A DNA stretch of 64,000 bases from Cinnamomum chago. Lineage: Eukaryota > Streptophyta > Magnoliopsida > Laurales > Lauraceae. Numbering within the stretch: the first letter of the stretch is position 1; the number at the start of each line of letters is the position of its first letter. The position numbers and the translations under genes were made by a program. The stretch is taken from NCBI GenBank assembly GCA_038049695.1, contig CP142458.1:41137501-41201500 (forward strand), in the 5' to 3' direction. A model generated the notes under the pieces. It saw only the letters and a list, made by a program, of their open reading frames with translations, did not search any database and was not told where the DNA came from. Below are positions 11,068 to 20,289 of the stretch, in pieces.

Positions 11068-12318
11068 TGTAAGACCCCGACCCTTGATTTTCGTGATTAG
11101 TGTGTTTTTAGCTGTGGGTTAGTTGTCTAAGTGAGATTTGAGCCTAATCAAGTTGGTTTGTATTTTAGAATAGTTTTCTTGGGGAATTTTGAGATCCGTT
11201 GGACCCAGTCTAGCAGCCCAAGGACGCCTTGGGGGGCACGTGTCAGTGTGGGGGAATTGTTCTTGATTTTGAAAAATTCAAATTTTGGTTTTTTTTATAA
11301 GTCAAATTAGCCCCAACAAGTTTTGTGTTTAGCCCAATCCCACTCAAAACTCAGAAAATCACTTTTTCAGCCCTAGGGGCAAGACAACCTTTTCACATTG
11401 AAATCTGAGCCCAAATTTCGAAATTCGTGAACCATGTCAAAAGTATACTTTTTGAAAACTAGATTTTATGAGAATCATTTTAATCTTCTTCATCGATCTC
11501 AACTGGGGCCCGCAAGATCATGTTTTAGCCAGCACAAATTTTAGACTTGTTTGAGCCCACTTTCAACTCACTTAAACTCTCCTTCTCCCTCCCTCACGTT
11601 TGCAACCAGCACTTCACCCATTTCTGAATTTAGAGAACCAGTCAAAGAGAGAACCCACCTTTCTTGTACCTTTCTCCTCTTGCATGCCATACCATTAGGC
11701 CTTAAAATGAAAATCTGATCACATATTCCTCTTCCTCTCCTTCCAAGCTTTCCATTCCTGTAATTTGCTTGGGGTTTCCAGCTAGGCAACCACTTCATCT
11801 TCTTCCTTGCTTCTTGTTCGGACATCTCTAGGTAAGAGCTTCAGCCCATCTCTTGAATGGATTCCTTTTGGCTCTTAAGGAACCCATTTTTCATACATGC
11901 AACACCCATTTCGAGATGTGTTCTTTGTTTTCAAGATTTGTTGAGGTTTTGAGATGTTTTCTTGGGGCTTCTTGTAGATCTTGGTTTAGCTGTAGAGAGT
12001 GATCTTTGAGGAGGTATTTGTGTTACATTTTGGACCAAGACAGGTAATTAATCTAGGTTCCTTGATGCATTAAAATATTTTATTTACATTTTGTTTGCAA
12101 AGTGCAATTAATTATGCTTGATAAGCTTTCAAAACATGTGTTTGTCAATTCATCAGAGCATGGTTTCATTTCTACATGCATGTTGTATTATTTACTCTCC
12201 AAAGTTCTTGAATTCTATTTTGAATGGAAGCTCCATCACCTGTCTTGTAAGTGGTTTTGTTTTAGTGTAATATGGGTTTTTGATGGGAGAAATGGAATGG
12301 GTCTGGAGAGAGCAAGAG
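11068..12318 (+). mobile_element. Partial LTR (family F)
   Basis: It starts TGTAAGACCCCGACCC, like family D, but then diverges and continues 1251 bp until the family B LTR begins at 12319. I see no coding domain, primer site or matching 3' end, so it is taken as a truncated LTR of a related Ty3-type family. GTGTG before the start could be a target-site copy but no partner is visible. Confidence 0.55.
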
Positions 12319-12654
12319 TGTGAGGCCCCACCCCTGTGGGCCCTCTATTTGATATTTAATTACTATTTAATACTAATTATTAGCTAATTAGTGGGTTAGT
12401 GAGGGTAATTAGATATATTTTCCTAAGTTTTAGTTAGACTAGCTTAGTTGAGTTAGTAGGGAGTCTTTTTGTAATTTCTAGGGTTAGTAGTGTGTGGGAG
12501 GCCCTTACTAGGGTTTTGTGTGTTCTATAGGGGGTTATCCGTAAAAACCACTATTCTAGAACTTTCCCTACCTAAAGACCTAAATGCCCCTAACCCTAAC
12601 CCTAATCCCATACTAACCTAAAGGGCATTTCAGTCCTTAGCAACCCCCAAATCC

Positions 12655-12662
12655 TATAAATA
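12655..12662 (+). promoter_or_regulatory. TATA box of family B LTR
   Basis: TATAAATA in ATCCTATAAATATAGCCC, about 340 bp after the LTR start. No independent transcript evidence. Confidence 0.6.
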
Positions 12663-13184
12663 TAGCCCATTTCCCAAGTAAAACCCTACTACTATTCATC
12701 TCTCTCATTTCCCCTCTTCTTCCTCTCTCTCATTTCTCCCTTAGAGCTGTGAGTGAGTTGGTTCTTGTGCTGGGAAATACATTAAGGGCTGGGATCTTCA
12801 TCTACTTGCTTTAGCTTGGGTTTTCTCTCCTCTTCTCTATCTTTACAACCTTCTCTTCACAAAGGCAAGTTCAATGTACTCACTTAACATAGGTTGTATG
12901 TTCTGTTTCATTTGATTCTGTGATTTTAGTTCAGTTATGTTATTATTCATGTGTTAGAAACTACTTTGAGCTTAGTTTTATGGATGGTTGGCATTGATGG
13001 ATGGGTTTCATCCCATTTGGAAGATCAATGGGCCTATTTGGTGTTGGATGATGGAGCATTGTAGTGGTTTCGTGTTTTCTATTGATCTGGTGTTGATTGG
13101 GTGAGAATGGAAGAGGTTCGGTGGAAAAATGGGTTGAAGAAGAAGAAACCCTGAATTTGGGTTTCCTGCAGAACTGCGTGTACC

Positions 13185-13575
13185 CGGTCGACCGGCATGT
13201 AGCTCGATCGACTGGGCACACTAAAAATCTGGGAAAACAAGTCCAGGTTATTTTCTGCAGAACTGAGATTTTCAGTGTACCCGGTCGACCGAGCACACTG
13301 TTGCCTGCAGGAATAGCTGGGAGTTGCTTTTTTTTCCTGAAACCCAGACATCCTGTGTGCCAGGTCGACCGAGCCCTGCTCCAGGTCGACCGAGCAAACA
13401 GGAATTTCAATAAAAATGTCTGGGAACTGCGACATCACCTTCTGGGGATTTCAGTATGCCCGGTCGACCGACCAAGCCAGTCGGTCGACCGAGTACACTA
13501 CACCAGGTCGACTTGGGAGTCAACCCTCAGTGTACCCGGTCGATCGGGCCCTGTGCCAGGTCGACCGAGCACACT
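13185..13575. repeat. GGTCGACCGAG palindrome array, about 10 units
   Basis: About ten copies or variants of CCGGTCGACCGAG lie in 390 bp, most flanked by GTGTACC or GTGCCA on the left and CACACTG or CCCTG on the right. The core CGGTCGACCG is palindromic and rich in CpG. The array lies about 530 bp downstream of the TATA box. Confidence 0.8.
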
Positions 13576-13781
13576 GAGTTTCAGTGATTTTCCAGTTTTT
13601 AACATTTTGAAGTTTTGATCATTTGTGGGGCCCATTGACCATCCAAATGGACATTTATTGATGTGCCAAGCCCGAGTCAACGGTGTGGCTCAACCTTGAC
13701 TCGTGGGGACCACAAAGTAGGGTTTTGGTCGTTTAATCTAAGATGATTAGAGCCTTAATCGTTGTCAATGATGCCCGTAAC

Positions 13782-14085
13782 CTCAGGAGCACCAAACACA
13801 GTATCCTTTGGCATCTGAGACTCCATTTAGGGATCTAATTACCGGAGATGGGCCTGGACCTGAACGTGGTCCACTACCTAGGATTGGACTGTTGTTATTT
13901 TCCCTGTTGACTCTCTTACTGAAGTTCATACTTCACCTTTCTTATTTACTGCCACTCTTATATCCTTAGTATAGCTTTTAACTGTTAATTAAATGGAAAT
14001 GGATGACCTGAACTGAGGATATCTTAGAGGTGATCCGATGGTATGATTTGAAGATCATTGACCCATGTCCGTGGCTAGGCGGGAC
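13782..14085 (+). repeat. 304-bp direct repeat, left copy
   Basis: This segment of the family B LTR is repeated at 33805-34108 on the other side of the Athila-like element, with only two mismatches seen by eye (GTGATCCGA/GTGACCCGA and CCCATG/CCCGTG). It ends in GGGAC directly at the element's 5' end. It is far longer than an integrase target duplication. Confidence 0.9.
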
Positions 14086-14533
14086 TGATGAGTGTTAAAT
14101 ATTGCATATTTTACCCCTCATTAGTCCGAGTTTTATCAACATCTCATATGCATATCATTTGCCTTACACAGAGATTTTATCATTCTATCACATTAACGGA
14201 TTATCGGATTATCATGTATAAATCCGATTATTTGTAGCACATTTTTATGAATTTCTCTTGTGTAGGTGGACCCCGTGACTATCCTAACATTCCGGCTAGT
14301 GTCCCAAGCCATCAAGAAGAGATTTCAATAAAGAAATTACATGAAGAAATCTTAGGAAGTGTTGAAGAATTCCAAAATAAGAGGAGAAGACTTTATGGAT
14401 AAAAGAAGTCATTTTCTAGCACAAAGGATTTGTTGGTGTATTGGTTGGAGCTTGGGTTGGTATGGAATAGGTTATGGGTTCAAATCCTAACAATTGCATA
14501 TTATTATTTTTTTTCCATCCAACTCACCTCTCC

Positions 14534-14847
14534 ATGTGAAAGGATATGAGCCAATCAAAGCTTGCCATGGCACAAATCCATGTGAAAGGATATGAGCCAA
14601 TCAAAAGCCTCCAAGTTGAAGGACCACATAAAGCAAAAGGCACATATGCTTTTGGAAGGAAAGTTTGTTGCAACCAATCAAATTGAAGCTATCCATGTGA
14701 AAACAAAAGAGCCAATGAAAAGCCTCCAAGTTGAATTCAAGCAATGCATGTGAAAGCAAATAAGCCAATCAAAAGCCTTCAAGTTACAACTAATCAAATG
14801 GAAGCAATCCTTGTGAAATGAAATGAGCCAATCAAATGTCTTCAATG
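14534..14847 (+). promoter_or_regulatory. Five CCAAT-box repeats upstream of the TATA box
   Basis: Imperfect repeats of CATGTGAAA followed by GAGCCAATCAAA occur with CCAAT at 14551, 14597, 14712, 14765 and 14828, the last 24 bp before the TATA box. Most continue into AAGCCTCCAAGTT. CCAAT is the core bound by NF-Y; tandem enhancer-like repeats in U3 fit a strong LTR promoter. The same set is in the 3' LTR. Function is inferred. Confidence 0.65.
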
Positions 14848-14851
14848 TTCC

Positions 14852-14860
14852 TATAAATTA
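14852..14860 (+). promoter_or_regulatory. TATA box of the Athila 5' LTR
   Basis: TATAAATTA follows the CCAAT repeats. It is conserved in the 3' LTR at 32743-32751. Confidence 0.7.
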
Positions 14861-15896
14861 GAATGTTTTTGTAGAGTGAGGGGGATCTTTTGGCAAGTTA
14901 GTCTTCTTGCAATTTTATTTTTACTATTAGATTGTAATTAGGAGCTTCTTTGTAACTAATCTAGAGAGAGAGAGAGTGTGTATTCGAAAATCATTAATGA
15001 AGATTTGGAGCTCTTTCTTGATGTTTAGTGGCTAAGGCTCTTGGATTAGGCTCTCCTTTTGAAGCTAAGTAATGTGATTAGTTCAATTATATGCATGTTT
15101 TAGTTCAAATTCCTTACTTTTGCCTTCATTGATTAATAGATCTTAAATCTAATTGTGTTAATCTCTCTCATTTTTCATGCTCTATCTCTACACTTGATGC
15201 TTGGATAATCTCAATTGATGCTTTGTAGTTGGATTAAGTTCTCTCACATAGCATGCTCTAGAGCCCTTATCTTTGATCTTTTGTAGCTTGATTTTGATGA
15301 TTTATTGTTAGGGTGGCTAAATAATGATTTAGGATCTTGGCCTTTTGTCTTCTTTATTTTGATCTTCATTGTTATATCATCCAACCCAATTAGGCAAAAG
15401 ATTGCTAATTGGATTGTAGATTTGGGAGTTGAATTAGAACATGCATTGGTTGAATTAATTTCATACTTGGTGGATTTTGGATTGCCTAGTCTCTTCTTTT
15501 ATCATTGTTAATTTAAATCCTTGTTTGATTTGTTATTTTACTTTTTAGATTGTTAGATATACATTTCACATAACTTGTTTTAAAATCCACACATTTCACA
15601 CCACATCTTCACCTTAAATCTTCCATTCCCACCACCACTCATCCACTAGTTTAGTGTAGATCTTATTAATTTCATTGTTAATTAGTTGTTTACATTGCAT
15701 AGTTTATTAGTTTTAATTATTCACTTCATTTGTCTATATTAGCTATATCTTAGTTCAATTCTACATTTATTGGATTCATTGCTTGTTCCATCCTCTCCTC
15801 GTGGGATCGATAATCCGGACTCTTTAGTCCTTTACTACTTGATGACACCGTAGTCTTGCGGTTAAGCGTTACACATCTAAGTGTCGACCAAGTTCT

Positions 15897-15914
15897 TGGC
15901 GCCGTTGCCGGGGA
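15897..15914 (+). other. Primer binding site for tRNA-Asp
   Basis: TGGCGCCGTTGCCGGGGA is the exact complement of the 3' end of plant tRNA-Asp including CCA, the primer typical of Athila/Calypso elements. It is separated from the LTR end (CA at 15889-15890) by the six bases AGTTCT. That spacer matters because it reappears at the aberrant 3' junction. Confidence 0.9.
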
Positions 15915-17087
15915 TAGGCATTGGAAAGCTTTGAATTTCATAGAGTTGAACTAATTTTTAGCTTAGTGTACTTTTTATCTTTCCTTTATTTTCCTTACGG
16001 ATTCTACACATTATTTGTGTTTGTTTTGTAGGAAATTTCTCAATTGGAGTGAAGGAAAGTGGAAAAGTGCTTTGGAGAAACTTGAAGATTTTATTTGCTT
16101 CCTAGTTTAGGAATTAGTTTAGACATTTATTTGCTTCCTTATCATCAAAGTTGTAATAATTTTGGTTGCGGGTCGGCCCGTGACCCATTTACTTTACTTA
16201 ACACACTTTACTTGCTTTAAGTAGTTAGTTGTTTAAGTAGAATTGCAATAAATTGCTTGTAGGGAAGGAGGACGGTTGGGCTATACCGTTGCGGCCCCTC
16301 ACATTCGTACACGGAAATTGGTGTTCGTGGTGTGAGTCGACAACAATTGATTCCTCCCCCGAAATAAATCGGGAGGTTTGCGTTTCCTAACCCCCGCGAA
16401 TCCCTTGCAAGCGGGTTTACTTTGTTGGTTGTTCCGTGCTTTGTAGTGTAATTATTTCAAATACACTTTTAATTTGGTGCACTACTAGTAAAGGGCAAAT
16501 TACCCCAACAAGATAAGGATTCGGATTTCATCACCGTTTTCTTGCCCTTAGGATTTTATTTTAATTCTCACTTAGTTTAGAACCAATAAACCATAATAAA
16601 ATTGAGTAGAAACGTGACCTTAGGTTACGAGCTCACTAGGGAAGACCACTGTGGTTGTGCCAATTGTGTGCCTTGGTGGAATTTCTGGTGCCTAAGCAAA
16701 CCTTGTCCCTTGGCACCATCTTGCCAAATAGGGAGACAACTTTGTTGTTCGAGGAGTTGGTTTTTAAGAGGAGCCTTCGCCTAGAGCGTCGTGATCCCAC
16801 CATCTACCTGGGGGTTAACTGGCTAGAATTTCCATTTCATAGGTTCAAGTTGAAGGCCAGAGTGTCATCTTCACAGTTAGGAGCTGTCTAGAATTCTTTA
16901 GGTAACCTTAGTTTAGATTAGCTTTTCATTTAGTTTTCACACTTTTTGTTGTGTTGCATTCATTTCATTAAGTGGACCATTGCATTGCTGGGTTAGTCGC
17001 AGTTGTATGCAAGTGTGGATACGTGATCAAGGCCGATTAGTGAGGATTGATTACCTTGCTTTACCCGCCCCACCCATAGTACCCACA
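15915..17087 (+). other. Athila leader between primer site and gag
   Basis: A 1.2-kb untranslated leader with GC-richer patches (about 16260-16420). Short frames at 16602-16891 carry no domain I recognise. Long leaders are usual for this lineage. Confidence 0.6.
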
Positions 17088-17792
17088 ATGGCTGCCCAAA
17101 ACCTTCAGCAAAGGACCCTTAATGAACTATTTGCACCATTTTCATCCACTTCACCTAGTTGTATAGTTTTGCCAGAAAATAATGCGAACCAATTTGAGAT
17201 CCGGCCCGCCACCATCAACATGTTACCAAAATTCCATGGATCCGAGTGTGAGCAGCCCTATATTCATGTGAACAAATTTCTGACCATCTGCCACACGTTT
17301 AAGAATCAAAATCTGAATAGTGAAGCTGTGCAGCTTAGGTTGTTTCCCCTCTCACTAGAAGATCATGCAGCCGCTTGGCTGAATTCCTTGACTCCAAACT
17401 CCATTACCACCTGGGATGAGCTTGTGAAAAAGTTTATGTCCAAATTTTTCCCAGTAAGTAAAACTGAGCAGTTTAGGAGTGCCATCAGGAACATTAGGGG
17501 ACGACTCGAGGAGGAGTTTTCCGAAACCTGGGAGAGATTTCATGACCTATTGATCAAATGCCCACATCATGGGATTGACAAAGGAGAGTTGATACATTTC
17601 TTTTATAGAGGTCTTACAAATCCCCAGCGTATCTTGATTGAATCAATGCATAAAGGAGAATTCATGAATCAAACTACTGATCAAGCATACGAATTCCTTG
17701 TCAAGCTTGCAGAAAATTCACAAAATTGGAGCAGTAGTAGGAAAGACTTAGAGAGAGATGAGATAGGGATCCAGAAGCCTGGAATGTACAAC
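17088..17792 (+). pseudogene. gag: Athila gag, N-terminal piece (split by C1)
   Basis: This encodes the capsid part of the Ty3-type gag polyprotein, which forms the virus-like particle. The frame is open from 16980, but the ATG at 17088 (MAAQNLQQRTLNEL) is the likely start because family members begin near this RTL(K/N)EL motif. Visible gag features are LLPKFHG-like text at about residues 48-54, a DHAAAWLNSL core, TWDELVKKFMSKFFP and a C-terminal FYRGL segment, matching the retrotransposon gag domain. The frame ends artificially at TGT TAG, whose bases belong to the LTR of C1. After C1 and one ACAAC target copy, the same frame resumes at 25233, so gag was intact until C1 inserted. Confidence 0.88.
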
Positions 17793-18258
17793 TGTTAGGA
17801 ATTTTCTAGATTGCAATTTGATGGATGCATTTCATTCTAGCTTCATTTGATTTACACACTTGCATTGGTTTTAAATAAACTTGAAATCTTGTTTTATTCA
17901 TGCATTGCTTTTAAGATTTGTAAAAATATTGATGTATGCATGATTTGTATTTTCATCTTGGATGCATTTGTTTTAGAAAAGAGTTTTCAAGAAATCAAGC
18001 AAGCCTTTGTTTTAAAAGTTTTGAATCTTTTTAGGCTTTTTATGTCATGTTTTAAAAACCATTAGAATCTTTAAAACATGTTTTCCAAGCTTGATTTAGT
18101 AGGCAAAAAGGTCCCCCAAGCAAAACCTTCATATATGCAAAAGTTGCATTTTTTGCAAAAAGGGGGGGAGTCCCGGCAGTGTCGCCGGTCGACCGAGACA
18201 CAGGTCTCGGTCGACCGAGACAACTGGAGGTAAAATTTACAGTTTCTGAACTGAAACC

Positions 18259-18340
18259 TCCAACGGTCAGAAATCTGACCGTTGTGCCTTCCCGGTCGAC
18301 CGAGACCTCTTTGCCGGTCGACCGAGAACTAGCCGTTGGG
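18259..18340 (+). promoter_or_regulatory. Two MSA-like (MYB3R) motifs in the C1 promoter
   Basis: TCCAACGGTCA at 18259-18269 and, on the minus strand, CCCAACGGCTA at 18330-18340 both fit the plant M-phase-specific activator consensus YCYAACGGYYA. The first is one arm of an 11-bp inverted repeat (CAACGGTCAGA...TCTGACCGTTG). They lie 10-90 bp upstream of the TATA box. This suggests G2/M-phase transcription, which is inference. Confidence 0.6.
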
Positions 18341-18350
18341 CACTTTTTGC

Positions 18351-18358
18351 TATAAATA
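18351..18358 (+). promoter_or_regulatory. TATA box of the C1 5' LTR
   Basis: TATAAATA in TTGCTATAAATATGAG, directly downstream of the palindrome and MSA cluster. It is repeated at 23568 in the 3' LTR, and C2 has TATAAAG at 45682. Confidence 0.75.
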
Positions 18359-19107
18359 TGAGTTCTTTCCCTTGCCAAAAGTTGGGAATTTTTAACCCCT
18401 CCTTGAGAGGATTTGAGGCATATCAAAAGGGAAAAGAACCAAGGGATGAAGGGGAAGATTAGGAAAGCTAAAGCTTGGATTAATGAAGTTAAACCACCAA
18501 GTAGGCTCTTCCTTTCTTAATCATATGTTTTCATGCTTTGTTTTATTTTTGGTAAATCATTTCTAGCATGATAAACTATGTTTGTGTTGTGTCCTTAACA
18601 TGTGTTATGTTTTGAGTTGATTTATTGTTTTGGATACAACACCATATGATTCAATTCAAGTAGTACTTAACTTTGGTAAATCTAAGTAGATCATGTTAAT
18701 GTAAAAACCTTTGAAATCATATGTAACATGATCCATATACTTGGTTGAATCTTTGGTTGTTGTTTTCCATCATAAGAAAATCACTTTCAAAACTATCTTA
18801 TGTTTTGGACTCAACCTCTTTACAAATCATATGTTTTCATGTTTTGTTTTATCATTGGTAAATCTTTGTAACATGTTAATATATGATATGTTGTATCCTT
18901 AGCATATTCTATATTTTGAATAGATCTATTGTTTTGGATACATCACCATTGATTCATCAAAGTAGTACTTTATTGGTAAATCTAAGTAGATCATGTTAAT
19001 GAAAGATGTAACATGATTCATATACTTTGTTGAATCTTTGGGTGTTGTTTTTCCATCATAAGAAAATCTCCTTCAAATGTATCTTATGTTTTGGATTCAA
19101 CATCATT

Positions 19108-19206
19108 ACAAATCATATGTGTATTATTGTTTTAATGCTTCACAACTTGCCTTACTTTGATTGGTAAATCATTTTCAAGTTGTCCTTATAATTACATATG
19201 ATTTGT
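19108..19206. repeat. Nested perfect hairpins in the C1 LTR
   Basis: The outer arms ACAAATCATATGT (19108-19120) and ACATATGATTTGT (19194-19206) pair perfectly over 13 bp. The inner arms ACAACTTG (19142-19149) and CAAGTTGT (19176-19183) pair perfectly over 8 bp. The inner loop contains TTGGTAAATC, which also lies in the loops of other hairpins in this LTR. Confidence 0.85.
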
Positions 19207-20011
19207 CCCCTCTTTTCAATCAAATCTATTTTTATGTTTTGAGCTTCATTGATGATTTGATTGACATCCCTATGCATCACATGTTTAGAGCTAATCCATT
19301 TCATACAACTTGTGTAACTTTGATATCATTAACAAGTTGTTACTTTTAACATGTGATTGCATTACATCCTCAATCATAAATGTTTTTGAGCTAAAACTTT
19401 CAAAAGCCTTAGGCTTACATTTATGAGCTTTCATTTTCTAAATGATTGAGGACCACACACACACACTTCATTTGTTTTCATCTTTGCATTCATAGTGTGA
19501 GTGTGTATTAGAATTTCACTTCCATATCCGCCTATTTAAGAGGCAATGTAATGAGCTTAATAGAATCTCCATCAAGTGTATTAAAGACACTAAATTAGAG
19601 AGATAACCAACCTTATGGTTGAAGAGGTTATTGCTTAGCCTATAAAAGCATATTGTATAGGTTGATGTTAAGCCTTGAAAAACATCAATGTAAAGGTTAT
19701 TGCTTAGCCTTGGAAAGCATATTGTAAAGGTTATTGCTTAGCCTATTGAAAAGCATAAATAGTGGAAATCCGGTGGGGTGTTGGATCACAAGCCGGTAGT
19801 GGATGTAGGCATTGAGGCCGAACCACTATAAATACTTGTGTGATGGTGCTTGCTTTGTGGTGATTGCTTATATTAGCTTCCGCATATTGTTTGATAATCA
19901 TCACTTGTGACTAGTTTGTTTTAAAGAAGTTAAAATTGTTAAAATTGGTCATAAAAGAAGCTCACCCTATTCACCCCCCCTCTAGGGTTCGGATCCCCAT
20001 GGACTTTCAAG

Positions 20012-20022
20012 TGGTATCAGAG
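20012..20022 (+). other. Primer binding site of C1 (tRNA-iMet)
   Basis: TGGTATCAGAG, two bases after the LTR end, complements the 3' end of plant initiator tRNA-Met for 11 bases. The match stops one base earlier than in C2. Confidence 0.8.
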
Positions 20023-20289
20023 AGGGTTACTCCATTTTAGGGCTTAACAACCCGGAGTTGATCCTTGCTAGATTAGAACCCTAGTGTTGTGATTTAATTG
20101 CATATCTTTTTAAAGATTTCCACTATAATTGAAAATGTTTTTCCCTAGCCTCTTTGCACCACTCTTAGACTTTTCTAAGTTATATCTTCTAGAGTTGGTG
20201 AGTCCTCAAAGTGATCTCTCAAGGACACATTTTCAAGACCTTAGGTTTATTTTCAAAGGTAGACTATTTGAGTAACCTTAAGGCCTTGA
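20023..20289 (+). other. C1 leader; gag region deleted
   Basis: This short non-coding stretch occupies the place of the gag-like gene in C2. Sequence around 20260-20290 (GACCTTAGGT, CCTTAAGGCCTTGA) matches the end of that gene and its downstream flank at 48450-48500, so C1 appears to be a relative that lost the frame. Confidence 0.6.

Larger units (their letters stand above)
12319..14085 (+). mobile_element. Plus-strand LTR of family B, first part
   Basis: It starts TGTGAGGCCCCACCCC, has a TATA box at 12655 and a GGTCGACC palindrome array at 13185-13575. It is split at 14085 by the Athila-like insertion and resumes at 34109. No coding domain is seen. Reading frames across the array are open on both strands because the repeat unit is palindromic and should not be called genes. 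Confidence 0.7.
14086..15890 (+). repeat. 5' LTR of the Athila-like element
   Basis: It begins TGATGAGTG and ends TCGACCA. It has five CCAAT-containing repeats and a TATA box at 14852. The host flank is GGGAC. It differs from the 3' LTR by a 4-bp GA-repeat indel, a 1-bp indel and about three substitutions. Confidence 0.92.
17793..20009 (+). repeat. 5' LTR of C1
   Basis: It starts TGTTAGGAATTTTC and ends GGACTTTCA. It contains GGTCGACCGAGAC palindromes (18180-18325), MSA-like motifs, a TATA box at 18351, hairpins with TTGGTAAATC loops (18500-19210), a four-unit 34-35 bp repeat with GGTTATTGCTTAGCC (from 19626) and a poly-C run near the end. Confidence 0.92.

Noticed and set aside
13097..13618. 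Long overlapping frames on both strands (173, 149 and 119 codons)
   Set aside because: They are a by-product of the palindromic GGTCGACC array, which lacks stops on both strands; no protein domain.
15305..15511. 68-codon hydrophobic frame, repeated at 33192-33398
   Set aside because: Lies wholly inside the Athila LTR; short, no domain, present twice only because it is in both LTRs.
18052..18426. Minus-strand 124-codon frame, repeated at 23269-23643
   Set aside because: It lies in the LTR promoter, runs antisense through the palindrome array and is duplicated only because the LTR is.
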